A DNA stretch of 64,000 nt from Actinomyces sp. (GCF_029851875.1 NZ_JARKVC010000018.1:1-64000); one strand, 5' to 3'. Positions 16,054-25,100 are shown, counted from the stretch's first letter. The notes: a model not told the origin generated them from the sequence alone. Numbers and translations: made by a program.

Positions 16054-17070
16054 TCAGCCCTCAGAAAGAGGTAGCGAGGAGGCTCTGACGACCAGGCTCG
16101 CCCTCACGACCCGGTGCACAGGGGGCTGCGTGGGCTCCTGAAGAAGGAGAGACACGCACTGAGCCGCCAGCAGGTCCGGTGACTGGTCGATGCTGGTGAG
16201 ACGGAACTCGGGGCGGTCGGCCCACGGAGAGTTGTCGTAGGACACCAGCGCGACGTCACGCCCTGGCCGCAGGCCTGAGGCCAGCAAGGCCGTGTGCAGG
16301 TCAAGCGCCAGGACGTCGTTGTACGCCACCGCGCCAAAGCGCCCTGCCGTGCGCGAGCGCGCCGCAGCCAGGGCAGGCGTGGCGCCGTCGTCGCAGACCA
16401 CCGCCTGGAAGCGCATGCCGAGACGCCTCGCGGCCAGGCGGCACGCCTCGCGACGCTCGTCGACCAGCGTCTCGTGCATCGATCCTGACGGGCTGAAGAA
16501 CACCGTCTCGGACACGCCCTGGCTCGCGAGGTGCTCAGCGATCTGCGCGGCGGCGTCGTCCTCGTCGAGCCGGACGACGTTGAGCGTGTCGGTGTCCAGA
16601 CGGCGGTCCATGACGACCAGGGGGAGCTGGGTGGACAGCTCACGCAGCTCCGTCAGTGACAGGGAGGTACCGGGCAGGATGAGACCCTCGGGCCGCATGG
16701 ACAGCACGTCGTCGATCGTGGATCGCTCCACCTGGTCCGTCAGGTCCGAGACGAAGGAGGCCAGGATGTAGCCGGCCTGTGAGGCGTGGCGCCGCAGGGC
16801 CCGCAGCAGCAGGTCGAAGAAAGGGTTGTCGAGGTAGGGCACGATCACCGCCAGGCGTCGCGAGCGACGGGAGGCGAGCTCGGCGGCCGCGTTGTTCGGC
16901 CGGTAGCGCAGGGTGCGGGCCGCCTCCAGGATCCGCTGGCGGGTCTTGTCCGACATGCGGCCCTCGCCCTTGAGGGCCAGGGAGACCAGGCCACGAGAGA
17001 CCTTCGCCAGGTCGGCGACGTCCTGCTGGGTGGCAGGCGCACGGCGAGCAGCGGGAGCGGCCTCAGGCAC
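16054..17070 (-). CDS. LacI-family transcriptional regulator
   Basis: The GTG at 17070 follows GGAGG, giving 338 aa. The N-terminal helix-turn-helix (TQQDVADLAKVSRGLVSLAL) is preceded by an alanine-rich tail of about 12 residues. A periplasmic-binding-protein-like effector domain follows (LAVIVPYLDNPFFDLLLRAL, PLVVMDRR, FGAVAYNDVLALDLH, VALVSYDNSPWA). It is probably a repressor of the adjacent sugar/cyclitol genes that releases DNA on binding a sugar. Candidate targets are the central-CG palindrome at 4640 and, less surely, the TTTGTC/GACAAA sites. Expression with the downstream-oriented TauE gene is not implied; that gene lies upstream in the same direction, 46 bases away. Confidence 0.85.
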   Translation of the reverse strand: MPEAAPAARRAPATQQDVADLAKVSRGLVSLALKGEGRMSDKTRQRILEAARTLRYRPNNAAAELASRRSRRLAVIVPYLDNPFFDLLLRALRRHASQAGYILASFVSDLTDQVERSTIDDVLSMRPEGLILPGTSLSLTELRELSTQLPLVVMDRRLDTDTLNVVRLDEDDAAAQIAEHLASQGVSETVFFSPSGSMHETLVDERREACRLAARRLGMRFQAVVCDDGATPALAAARSRTAGRFGAVAYNDVLALDLHTALLASGLRPGRDVALVSYDNSPWADRPEFRLTSIDQSPDLLAAQCVSLLLQEPTQPPVHRVVRASLVVRASSLPLSEG

Positions 17071-17116
17071 GGGAACCTCCGAGGGGTGGCGGGTGTGCCC
17101 CTCAGGATAGGGCGGA

Positions 17117-17854
17117 TCACACGAGCAGGTAGATCGCCGAGCCGATCGTCAGCAGCGTGACCAGGGGGTTGAAGACCTTCTCGTTCATCCGGGTGGCCAG
17201 GGAGCGGCCGGCAAAGGCGGAGACGATGACCACCGGGACCAGGACGGCGTCCGTCGCCAGGGTGCTGACGTGGATGATCCCCAGGCCGATCGAGAAGGGA
17301 AGCTTGACCAGGTTGACCAGGAAGAAGAACCAGGCAGTCGTGCCCAGGAAGGTGGAGATCGAGAAGCGTGAGGCCAGGAAGTACATCGTGGTCACCGGGC
17401 CCCCGGCGTTGGCGGCCATCGTCGTGAACCCCGCCAGGGTGCCGTAGACCGCGCGTCCGGCGCGCCCCTGGACCTGCGGCGGCCTGGGCAGGCGCATGAG
17501 CAGCAGGGTGACGGTGATCAGGGCCAGGAGCAGCGCGCCGATGAACCGCTGCGTCGCGCCGTCGGAGGCCACGTGCAGGAAGGCGGCCCCCAGCACCACA
17601 CCAGCCAGCACACCGGGAACCAGGCGCCGCAGCGTCGGCCAGTCGGCGTCGCGGCGGTACATCCAGATCGCCAGGACGTCGCCGACCAGGAGGAGGACGA
17701 GCATGGTGCCCGTGGAGGCCTTGGCGGGCAGCACGGCGGCGAACAGCGCGACGGCAAGGGTCGCGGCTCCGGGCAGCGCGGTCTTGGAGACCCCGATCGC
17801 CGCTGCCGCGATGACGAGGACCACCCAGGTCGAGGTAGACAGCATTGTCAGCAC
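17117..17854 (-). CDS. TauE/SafE-family membrane permease
   Basis: The 245-aa product has about seven to eight hydrophobic segments and the family pattern of two repeats with small, glycine-rich helices (AAIGVSKTALPGAATLAVALFA and GVLAGVVLGAAF). GFTTMAANAGGPVTTMYFL is the conserved second-repeat signature. TauE/SafE proteins export sulfite, sulfoacetate or small organic acids; the substrate here is unknown. The GTG at 17854 follows AGGAT; an ATG at 17845 is also possible. It ends 46 bases before the LacI regulator in the same direction, so the two may be co-transcribed. Confidence 0.8.
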   Translation of the reverse strand: MLTMLSTSTWVVLVIAAAAIGVSKTALPGAATLAVALFAAVLPAKASTGTMLVLLLVGDVLAIWMYRRDADWPTLRRLVPGVLAGVVLGAAFLHVASDGATQRFIGALLLALITVTLLLMRLPRPPQVQGRAGRAVYGTLAGFTTMAANAGGPVTTMYFLASRFSISTFLGTTAWFFFLVNLVKLPFSIGLGIIHVSTLATDAVLVPVVIVSAFAGRSLATRMNEKVFNPLVTLLTIGSAIYLLV

Positions 17855-17954
17855 AAAGGCATCCTAGTGTCACGGACGGACGATTCGCACCTGCTCTGAG
17901 GACCCGCGTCGTCGGAGTCCGGGCCCCGACCCCACCGGTGACAGGAGACGGTCG

Positions 17955-19307
17955 ATGAAGATCGCACGAAGCTCAGCGCAGCGCCGTCTGCGCCTCCTGC
18001 TGGCGTGCACCGGCGTGGCTACCGGCGGTGCCTGGGGCTCGGTGGCGCTCGCCCTGGCCCACGACCACGCCAGCGCCTCGTTGCTGCAAGGACAGGCGGC
18101 GACGGCGGACACGGTGAGGATCATCGTCCTTCTGGCTGCGCTGCCGCTGGGCGCACTGGTCGGGGCGTTGCCCCTGGACCTGGTCTCCCACGCGCTGGGA
18201 CGGCGGCCGGCGACGTTGGTGTGTGCCACCTTGGTCATGGTCGGAGCCGTGGTCGGGGCCGTGAGCGCCGCCGTGGCCTCCACCTGGGGGCAGTCGGTCG
18301 GGGCGCTGGTCACGGGTCTGGGTGTCGGCGGCTTCACCATCGTGACACCCAAGCTGGCTCACGAGCTGGCCGAGCGCGGGCACCGCAGGCTCATTCCCCG
18401 TCTTGCCGCCTCGCTGCCGGCAGGAGCGGGCCTGGCGCTGCTCGCCGGTGAGGCCGGTGAGCTGCTTCTGCCGGGCCAGGCCCTGGTGCTCGGGTGGCTG
18501 GCCCCCTTGACCTCCGGTGTCCTGGTCGTCCTGGTCGCCACCAGCCTGCCTGAGACGCCTCACTGGTACGTCGCCCACGGCAAGGTCGAGGCCGCTCACG
18601 CTGCCCTGCGCCGGATGACTGATCCGCTCGAGGCCGCGGTCGGGATCGACTGGGTGATGATGGACGCCGGGATGCTCGGGGAGCAGAAGGCGCTGAGCGC
18701 CAGCGACCTGCGCGTGGACCGGGTGCGCCGGACCGTCGTGGTCGGTGCGGTGCTTGAGCTGGTCCAGGGGCTGCCGCTGGGGCTGACGGCGATCTGCCTG
18801 ACGCCGGCGGCCCTGGCGCTTCACGCAGGAGGGTGTGCGCCGGTGTGGGCTGTCGCCGTGCTGGCGTGCGCGTGGACGGTGCTGGGGATCGTCTCCAGGC
18901 GCCGTCGTCCCGAGCACATGCTGCTGGCCTGGGTGCTGGCTGGAACCGGGCTGGCGGCCTGCGGTCTGGTGCTCCTGGCGCTGCTGGGGCGTATGGGCGT
19001 GGCTGGGGACCAGTGGGTGCTGGTGGTGGTGGCCACGATCCTCGTGGCCGCCCACTACGTGCTCATCGCCCCGGCCTGCACCGGCGGCACCGACCCGCTG
19101 GTGCCGCCGTGGCTGCTGCGCTCCCAGCGTCGCGCTGAGGCCGTCAGCCGCCCGCTTGTCCAGCTCGTGTCGGTACTGTGCCCGACGCTCATGGTCGCGC
19201 TGGGGGTGAGTGGCCCGGTCGTCCTCGGGGTGTGCCTGGGGCTGCAGCTGACGAGTCTGCTGCTCGTGCTGCTCGCGCTGCCGCGGCTGGCTACGGCGCT
19301 GCGCTGA
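17955..19307 (+). CDS. Degenerate MFS sugar-porter-like membrane protein
   Basis: The 450-aa product has about twelve hydrophobic segments and remnants of the sugar-porter plan. LVSHALGRRPAT stands where D-x-x-GRR is expected, LPETPHWYVAHGKVEAAHAALRRM matches the PESPRWL segment, and the middle loop is short. The helix-1 GYD and C-terminal PETK motifs are missing, as is the acidic residue usually seen in helix 1. It could be a diverged transporter, a sensor derived from one (like yeast Snf3/Rgt2), or a decaying copy. It is divergent from the TauE gene. Confidence 0.65.
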   Translation: MKIARSSAQRRLRLLLACTGVATGGAWGSVALALAHDHASASLLQGQAATADTVRIIVLLAALPLGALVGALPLDLVSHALGRRPATLVCATLVMVGAVVGAVSAAVASTWGQSVGALVTGLGVGGFTIVTPKLAHELAERGHRRLIPRLAASLPAGAGLALLAGEAGELLLPGQALVLGWLAPLTSGVLVVLVATSLPETPHWYVAHGKVEAAHAALRRMTDPLEAAVGIDWVMMDAGMLGEQKALSASDLRVDRVRRTVVVGAVLELVQGLPLGLTAICLTPAALALHAGGCAPVWAVAVLACAWTVLGIVSRRRRPEHMLLAWVLAGTGLAACGLVLLALLGRMGVAGDQWVLVVVATILVAAHYVLIAPACTGGTDPLVPPWLLRSQRRAEAVSRPLVQLVSVLCPTLMVALGVSGPVVLGVCLGLQLTSLLLVLLALPRLATALR

Positions 19308-19428
19308 GGAAGGGGGCGCGGTGGCGGCGCGGCTGGCAGTGGGTATTGCGTGGTGGTGAGGCTGTGGCGGTGGTTGTGGTGCCGGGGTGAGGACGGTGCT
19401 GACAGCGATGAGGGTGGACGGTGCTCTT

Positions 19429-19605
19429 GGCGGCGTGCCTGCGTGTTGGCAGCGTGTTTGTGCGTTGTGGGGGCGTGCCTGCGTGCTGTGAAAGCGTGCC
19501 TGTGCGCTGTGGGCGTGTCCTACGACGTCGTCACGCACGCCCTCGTCGTGGAGGCACGCCCCGTCGTTGGGAAGCCACGCCGCCACAACACGCAGGTACG
19601 CCGCC
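19429..19605. repeat. Convergent repeat island, copy 2
   Basis: A 21-base unit starting GGCGGCGTGCCTG (19429-19449) is followed by three or four degenerate copies up to about 19515. After a centre reading TACGACGTCGTC (around 19521-19532), inverted copies continue to 19605. The outermost inverted unit (19585-19605) matches the first unit at 19 of 21 positions. It also matches units of the island at 9674-9880 at about 18 of 21 positions. It lies in a 640-base gap after a plus-strand gene and before a minus-strand gene. Open frames through it are by-products of the repeat. Confidence 0.65.
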
Positions 19606-19875
19606 ATGTGGTGCGTAGGCCTTCACAGGGGTGGTCGGGCTTTGACAGCCGGGCTTTGGCAGTCGGACTTGGCATACGTGCTTTGGCGATCGAGCCGTGG
19701 CGCACAAGCCGTGGCACACGGGCCTGTGGAAGGGGCGGGCCTAGGCACTGGGCCTGGGGGCTTGAGCACGCCCCGGCCCGGACACGACAAGAGCGCCGAC
19801 CCTCGTTGGGCGGCGCTCGCGGTGCTGACGTGACCTCGCGGTGGCCTGACGGCGTCGGGCGTCCCGGTCTACGTC
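19606..19875. other. Intergenic stretch with a terminator-like hairpin
   Basis: No gene was recognised here. GAGCGCCG (19791-19798) and CGGCGCTC (19811-19818) form an 8-bp stem with a 12-base loop, a possible terminator between the converging genes. Confidence 0.4.
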
Positions 19876-19924
19876 GCTGCGCGGGCTTCGCTGGCCGCGC
19901 AGCTCAGGAAAGCCCGGAGGGCTT
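19876..19924 (-). terminator. Tandem hairpins ending the small membrane protein gene
   Basis: Reading the minus strand after the stop at 19946, a first hairpin pairs AAGCCC with GGGCTT (19910-19924, three-base loop) and is followed by TTCC. A second pairs GCTGCGCGG (19876-19884) with CCGCGCAGC (19895-19903). Together they make a likely double terminator. Confidence 0.55.
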
Positions 19925-19945
19925 CCCGGACCTTTTCGGGGAGCC

Positions 19946-20197
19946 TCAGGCGCTCATCAGGTTGATGCCGGTGTAGGCGCCCACGAAGGCCGCGATCGAG
20001 CCGGTGACGCCCGAGGCGATGAGCAGCGGGGCGGAGGCGGTGAGAGCGCCGACGGCAGCCATGACGACAATGACGGCGGCAATGATGGCCATACCGATCT
20101 TGAAGGTGAGCAGGTCGGCAGCCTTGACCTCGGCCTCGGAGGAGGTGGTGGACTCAGGGGTGGTGACGACGACCTGGTCGATGACGGGAGCGATCAT
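19946..20197 (-). CDS. Small two-helix membrane protein, unknown function (83 aa)
   Basis: The ATG at 20197 follows AAAGGAA by nine bases. The first 30 residues are polar and acidic (PESTTSSEAEVKAAD). Two hydrophobic helices follow (about residues 33-50 and 56-78), joined by a short ASAP turn and ending INLMSA. It has its own promoter, a structured leader and terminators, so it is a monocistronic and probably well-expressed gene. Length and composition recall small stress-related membrane proteins or membrane-active peptides, but no family was recognised. Confidence 0.65.
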   Translation of the reverse strand: MIAPVIDQVVVTTPESTTSSEAEVKAADLLTFKIGMAIIAAVIVVMAAVGALTASAPLLIASGVTGSIAAFVGAYTGINLMSA

Positions 20198-20211
20198 GGT
20201 GGTGTTCCTTT

Positions 20212-20232
20212 CGGTTCCGCTGTGCGGAACCG
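20212..20232 (-). promoter_or_regulatory. Leader hairpin directly before RBS
   Basis: CGGTTCCGC (20212-20220) and GCGGAACCG (20224-20232) form a perfect 9-bp stem with a three-base loop. Its 3' side abuts the AAAGGAA ribosome site of the 83-aa membrane protein. It may be a translational control hairpin or an operator. Confidence 0.5.
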
Positions 20233-20303
20233 TGAAGGAGGCCCCGCACGGCTGTGTGCCCGACCGGTCTGGTCGGATCCGACCCTGGTGGGCCGGTGGC
20301 TCA

Positions 20304-20333
20304 AGCATAGACAGGTCGTCGACGCCTTGTCGA
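20304..20333 (-). promoter_or_regulatory. Promoter of the small membrane protein gene
   Basis: On the minus strand TCGACA (20328-20333) and TATGCT (20304-20309) are spaced by 18 bases. The predicted start site gives a leader of about 100 bases, long enough to contain the hairpin before the RBS. Confidence 0.5.
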
Positions 20334-20337
20334 GGTG

Positions 20338-20351
20338 ATTGTCCATACAAA
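20338..20351. promoter_or_regulatory. Operator-like palindrome resembling the island motif
   Basis: ATTGTCCATACAAA has half-sites ATTGT/ACAAA and the same spacing as the five island operators. It lies just upstream of the -35 of the small membrane protein gene and about 115 bases before guaA. It may be a sixth site or a chance match. Confidence 0.35.
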
Positions 20352-20453
20352 CTATGAGGAGCGGGGCGCACAGCCGGCTGCCCGGTCACTGGGGGCGGCC
20401 AGCGTCCCTCCGCCGGCTGCGGCCTGCGGCAGGCACCCCTGCCGTCTCCTCGC

Positions 20454-20459
20454 TATCCT
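20454..20459 (+). promoter_or_regulatory. -10 element implying leaderless guaA mRNA
   Basis: TATCCT lies six bases before the GTG start of guaA, and no Shine-Dalgarno sequence is present. Transcription would begin at or next to the start codon, as is common in actinobacteria. Confidence 0.5.
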
Positions 20460-20465
20460 GGGCCG

Positions 20466-22070
<1,605 letters not shown>

Positions 22071-22091
22071 GGCCAGTCCTCGCTCACTGAC

Positions 22092-22139
22092 CGACGGCGG
22101 CCGGTGACCTGATGAGCAAGAGGTCACCGGCCGCCGTCG
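22092..22139 (+). terminator. guaA: guaA terminator
   Basis: A 19-bp perfect stem (22092-22110 with 22121-22139) with a 10-base loop begins 22 bases after the guaA stop. Confidence 0.85.
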
Positions 22140-22348
22140 TCATGCTCGCGGGAGCCTCTGGTCCGTCTGACGCCATGGTGAGAGCAGGCCTGCCTGACCG
22201 TCCCTGTGGCGCTCGGCCTGGCCTGCGGGTCAGGCGAGGAGCGACGTCGTCGGTGAGCCCGTGGAGTGCACCCGCCCCTTGCTGCCAGACAGGACCTGGC
22301 AGGCCCTGGAAGGCGGGCGGTCACCGGCGGAGGCTGGAGCCGTTCCTC
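22140..22348. other. Intergenic stretch before aldo/keto reductase
   Basis: About 210 bases contain no RBS-supported reading frame or recognised RNA. The promoter of the next gene probably lies here, but no clear hexamer pair was found. Confidence 0.4.
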
Positions 22349-22415
22349 GAGTGTGCAGGTAGGGGTACGAGCGTGCACCTGGGGGCTGCACACTCGTACC
22401 AGCACCTGCACACTC
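22349..22415. repeat. Nested palindrome, family B copy 1
   Basis: GAGTGTGCAGGT (22349-22360) pairs with ACCTGCACACTC (22404-22415). Inside it GGTACGAG (22364-22371) pairs with CTCGTACC (22393-22400), and GTGCA with TGCAC at the core. The element ends 12 bases before the RBS of the aldo/keto reductase gene. A close relative lies at 24129-24195. Confidence 0.7.
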
Positions 22416-22436
22416 ACGCCTGGACCAGGAGAACCT

Positions 22437-23462
22437 ATGCAGTACACGAACCTCGGGACCACAGACATCACCATCCCGCGCCTGTGCATCGGCGGGATGA
22501 GCTTCGGGGAGGTCTTCCCCGACTCTCACCAGTGGGTCATCGACCAGCCGGCGACCCAGGAGGTCATCGCCCACGCCCTGGAGCGCGGCGTCAACTTCAT
22601 CGATACCGCCAACGTCTACGCCCACGGCACCTCGGAGAGCTTCATCGGGCAGTCGCTGAGGAACCTGGGCGTGGCCCGCGAGGACGTCGTGCTCGCCTCG
22701 AAGGTCTACTTCAACGAGGGGCACCTGTCCGCCGAGGCGATCGAGCGCGAGATCACCGGCACCCTGGAGCGTCTGGGCACCGACTACCTCGACCTGTACA
22801 TCATCCACCGCTTCGACTACTCCACGCCGGTGGAGCAGACCATGGAGGCGCTGGACCGCCTGGTGCGTGACGGCCGCGTGCGTGCCCTGGGCGCCAGCGC
22901 GATGTACGCCTACCAGCTTCACTCCATGCAGGTGGTGGCCGACGAGCACGGCTGGACCCGTTTCGCCAGCATGCAGAACCACTACAACCTGCTCTACCGC
23001 GAGGACGAGCGCGAGATGATCCCGGTGACCCAGAAGTACGGGATGAGCCTGACGCCATACAGCCCGCTGGCCTCGGGGCACCTGACGCGTCCGACCTGGG
23101 AGTCGGCCTCCTCCCGCTCGGCCACGGACGCCACGATGCGCGCCAAGTACGACTCGGCCCGAGAGCTGGACATGCCGATCATCGAGCGGGTGGCGCAGGT
23201 CGCCTCCGAGCACGAGGTGGCGATGGCGGACGTCGCGCTTGCCTGGCTGTGGGCCAAGGGCGTGGCGTCGCCGATCGTGGGCTGCTCGCGCCCGAGCCGG
23301 GTCGACGACGCCGTGCGCGCTGTGGACCTCAGCCTCAGTGAGCAGGAGATCGACTTCCTGGAGGAGCCCTACCGCGCTCACGAGCTCGTGGGGCCGCTGG
23401 CCCGTCCGGGTGAGAAGGCGCTGGCCGGCGGCACCAAGGTCGAGGACCTTCCACGCCGCTGA
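22437..23462 (+). CDS. Aldo/keto reductase
   Basis: The ATG at 22437 has AGGAG five bases upstream, giving 341 aa. It is an NADPH-dependent (beta/alpha)8 oxidoreductase for aldehydes or ketones. The tetrad is visible as Asp and Tyr in DTANVY (about residues 56-61), Lys in LASKV (about 88) and His124 in IIHRFD. The NADPH-binding end (GCSRPSRVDDAV) is present. The longer loop and the YSPLASGHLTRP segment place it with the YajO/YhdN-like branch, distinct from the two shorter reductases encoded on the other strand. It sits directly behind palindrome B1, which may control it. Confidence 0.88.
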   Translation: MQYTNLGTTDITIPRLCIGGMSFGEVFPDSHQWVIDQPATQEVIAHALERGVNFIDTANVYAHGTSESFIGQSLRNLGVAREDVVLASKVYFNEGHLSAEAIEREITGTLERLGTDYLDLYIIHRFDYSTPVEQTMEALDRLVRDGRVRALGASAMYAYQLHSMQVVADEHGWTRFASMQNHYNLLYREDEREMIPVTQKYGMSLTPYSPLASGHLTRPTWESASSRSATDATMRAKYDSARELDMPIIERVAQVASEHEVAMADVALAWLWAKGVASPIVGCSRPSRVDDAVRAVDLSLSEQEIDFLEEPYRAHELVGPLARPGEKALAGGTKVEDLPRR

Positions 23463-23509
23463 GAGGCGACGGGGCGGGGCGGCCCGACGCCCCGCGTCCG
23501 TCATTGAAG

Positions 23510-23578
23510 CCGTGGTTTTCTGTGGGGCACCGGCCCCGACGGAACGCGCAGGGGCCGGTTCCACACAGAAAACCACGG
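23510..23578. terminator. Long bidirectional hairpin between convergent genes
   Basis: CCGTGGTTTTCTGTG (23510-23524) pairs with 23564-23578. After a four-base internal loop ACCGGCCC (23529-23536) pairs with GGGCCGGT (23552-23559). It lies between the stops of the aldo/keto reductase and the decarboxylase-like gene and has A/T runs within the stem, so it can terminate in both directions. Confidence 0.7.
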
Positions 23579-23620
23579 TTCCGAGGGATGGGGTAGCCGT
23601 TGCTGAGCTACCGGGCGGTC

Positions 23621-23962
23621 TCAGTCGGCGTCGGCACCGGTGCCCTCGTCCCAGACCTTCTCGATGATCGGGAAGGCGGACCAGGCCTTGGGCCACCCGC
23701 AGTAGAAGGCGAGCTGGGTGACGACCTCAACGGCCTCGTCCTTGGTTACGCCGTTGGTCCGCCCGATGCGCAGGTGGGCCTCAAGCTGGGGGAACAGGCC
23801 GGCGGAGAACAGGGCGGCGATCGTGACCAGGGAACGGTCGCGGGCGCTGAGCTCGTCCTCGCGGGACCAGACCTGACCGAACAGGACATCGTCGTTGAGG
23901 GCGGCGAACTGAGGGGCGAGGTGGCCCAGCCGGTCGCGTCCGGCGGTCTGCTTGACAGCCAT
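23621..23962 (-). CDS. Carboxymuconolactone decarboxylase-like protein
   Basis: The ATG at 23962 has AGGAG upstream, giving 113 aa. The all-helical CMD fold is indicated by ELSARDRSLVTIAALFSAG, then LEAHLRIGRTNGVTKDEAVEVVTQLAFYCGWPKA, the core pattern of the family. The Cys-x2-Cys pair of AhpD-type peroxidases is absent (one Cys, in FYCGW), so a thiol peroxidase role is unlikely. Such small proteins often accompany aldo/keto reductases and LysR regulators in carbonyl or oxidative-stress loci, as here. Substrate unknown. It probably follows the two reductases in transcription direction, with palindrome B2 in between. Confidence 0.8.
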   Translation of the reverse strand: MAVKQTAGRDRLGHLAPQFAALNDDVLFGQVWSREDELSARDRSLVTIAALFSAGLFPQLEAHLRIGRTNGVTKDEAVEVVTQLAFYCGWPKAWSAFPIIEKVWDEGTGADAD

Positions 23963-24128
23963 GGTGGTGCTCCTAGGTATGTGGGTGGTGGAGATCAGCC
24001 TGGGGAGCGCTGTAGTGGCTGCCTCAGGCGGGGACGACGGCGCAGGCGGGCTGCGTCGTCGTCCCACCTCGCAGTCAAGGCGGGGACGGCCCGGTGATCC
24101 AGGGTGTGTCAGTGCCTGTCTGCCGCGT

Positions 24129-24195
24129 GAGTGTGCAGGTGTGGCCATGAGTGTGCAGGTAGGCGGTGCACACCCGGGGGCGCACCTGCACACTC
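24129..24195. repeat. Palindrome family B copy 2
   Basis: GAGTGTGCAGGT occurs twice (24129-24140, 24149-24160), and its complement ACCTGCACACTC lies at 24184-24195. An inner GGTGC/GCACC pair and a GGGGGC centre resemble copy 1 at 22349. It lies six bases beyond the stop of the next reductase gene and before the decarboxylase-like gene. Confidence 0.7.
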
Positions 24196-24200
24196 GCGGC

Positions 24201-25100
24201 TCAATAGAGCGTGGCGCCGCCCAGCTGCTGGTCCTTGACCAGGTCTCCCAGCAGCCAGCGCACGATCTTGGGGTCGAAGTGGTCGAAGATACGCGGGAAG
24301 GAGGGGTCGTCCATGGCCTCGAAGGCCGCCAGGTCCGCGGCGTCCAGCGTGAAGTCCAGGACGTCGATGTTCTCCTCCATGCGCTCGCGGCGCACGGTCT
24401 TGGGGATGACGATGACGTCCTTCTGCATCAGCGCGCGCAGGATGACCTGGCCCGGCTTCTTGCCGTGCTTCTGACCGATCTTGGTCAGCACGGGGTTGGC
24501 GAAGATGTTGTTCCGCCCCTCGGCGAAGGGGGCCCAGGCCTCGTGAGCCACACCGAGCTCGCGCATGAGCTCGTGCGCCTCGGCCTGCTGGCGGAAGGGG
24601 TGGGTCTCCACCTGGTTGACAGCCGGAGGCACCTGGGCGAGCAGGGCGACGTCCACCAGACGCTCGGGGTAGAAGTTGGACACGCCGATGGCGCGCAGCC
24701 TGCCGGCCTTGTAGGCCTCCTCCATCGCGCGGTAGGCGCCGGGGTAGTCCCCCATGGCCTGGTGCAGGAGCATGAGGTCGATGTAGTCGGTACCGAGCCT
24801 GCGCAGCGACTCCTCGATCGAGGCCCTGGCCCGCTCGTAGCTCATGTTCGACACCCAGATCTTGGAGGTGATGAAGACCTCCTCGCGACTGGTCACGCCG
24901 TCAGCAACCGCCTGCGCGAGGCCGGCGCCCACGCCCTCCTCGTTGCCGTAGGACTGGGCGGTGTCGATGAGCCGGTAGCCCACCTCCAGGGCGGTACGCA
25001 CGTGCTGGGCGGTCTCAGCCGGCGGGGTCTGGAAGACGCCGTAGCCGAGCACCGGCATCTGCACGCCGTTGTTGAGGGTGGCGAGGGGAATCGTGGTCAT
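24201..25100 (-). CDS. Aldo/keto reductase (2,5-diketo-gluconate reductase type)
   Basis: The 299-aa product has the AKR5-like layout. The N-terminal hairpin LNNGVQMPVLGYGVFQ is followed by DTAQSYGNEE (Asp, Tyr), ITSKIW (Lys) and MLLHQAM (His). GVSNF follows the fifth strand and VIPKTVRRERMEENIDV forms the NADPH site. A C-terminal extension of about 25 residues (DHFDPKIVRWLLGDLVKDQQ) goes beyond the usual end. Family members reduce keto-sugars, methylglyoxal and other carbonyls. It lies downstream of a related reductase gene on the same strand, with 49 bases between, and probably shares its mRNA. Confidence 0.88.
   Translation of the reverse strand: MTTIPLATLNNGVQMPVLGYGVFQTPPAETAQHVRTALEVGYRLIDTAQSYGNEEGVGAGLAQAVADGVTSREEVFITSKIWVSNMSYERARASIEESLRRLGTDYIDLMLLHQAMGDYPGAYRAMEEAYKAGRLRAIGVSNFYPERLVDVALLAQVPPAVNQVETHPFRQQAEAHELMRELGVAHEAWAPFAEGRNNIFANPVLTKIGQKHGKKPGQVILRALMQKDVIVIPKTVRRERMEENIDVLDFTLDAADLAAFEAMDDPSFPRIFDHFDPKIVRWLLGDLVKDQQLGGATLY

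Noticed and set aside
9674-19605. CRISPR array at the repeat islands
   Set aside because: Unit length varies, units point inward from both sides, there are no regular unique spacers, and no cas genes are present.
23621-23962. AhpD-type alkylhydroperoxidase
   Set aside because: The Cys-x2-Cys active-site pair is absent.
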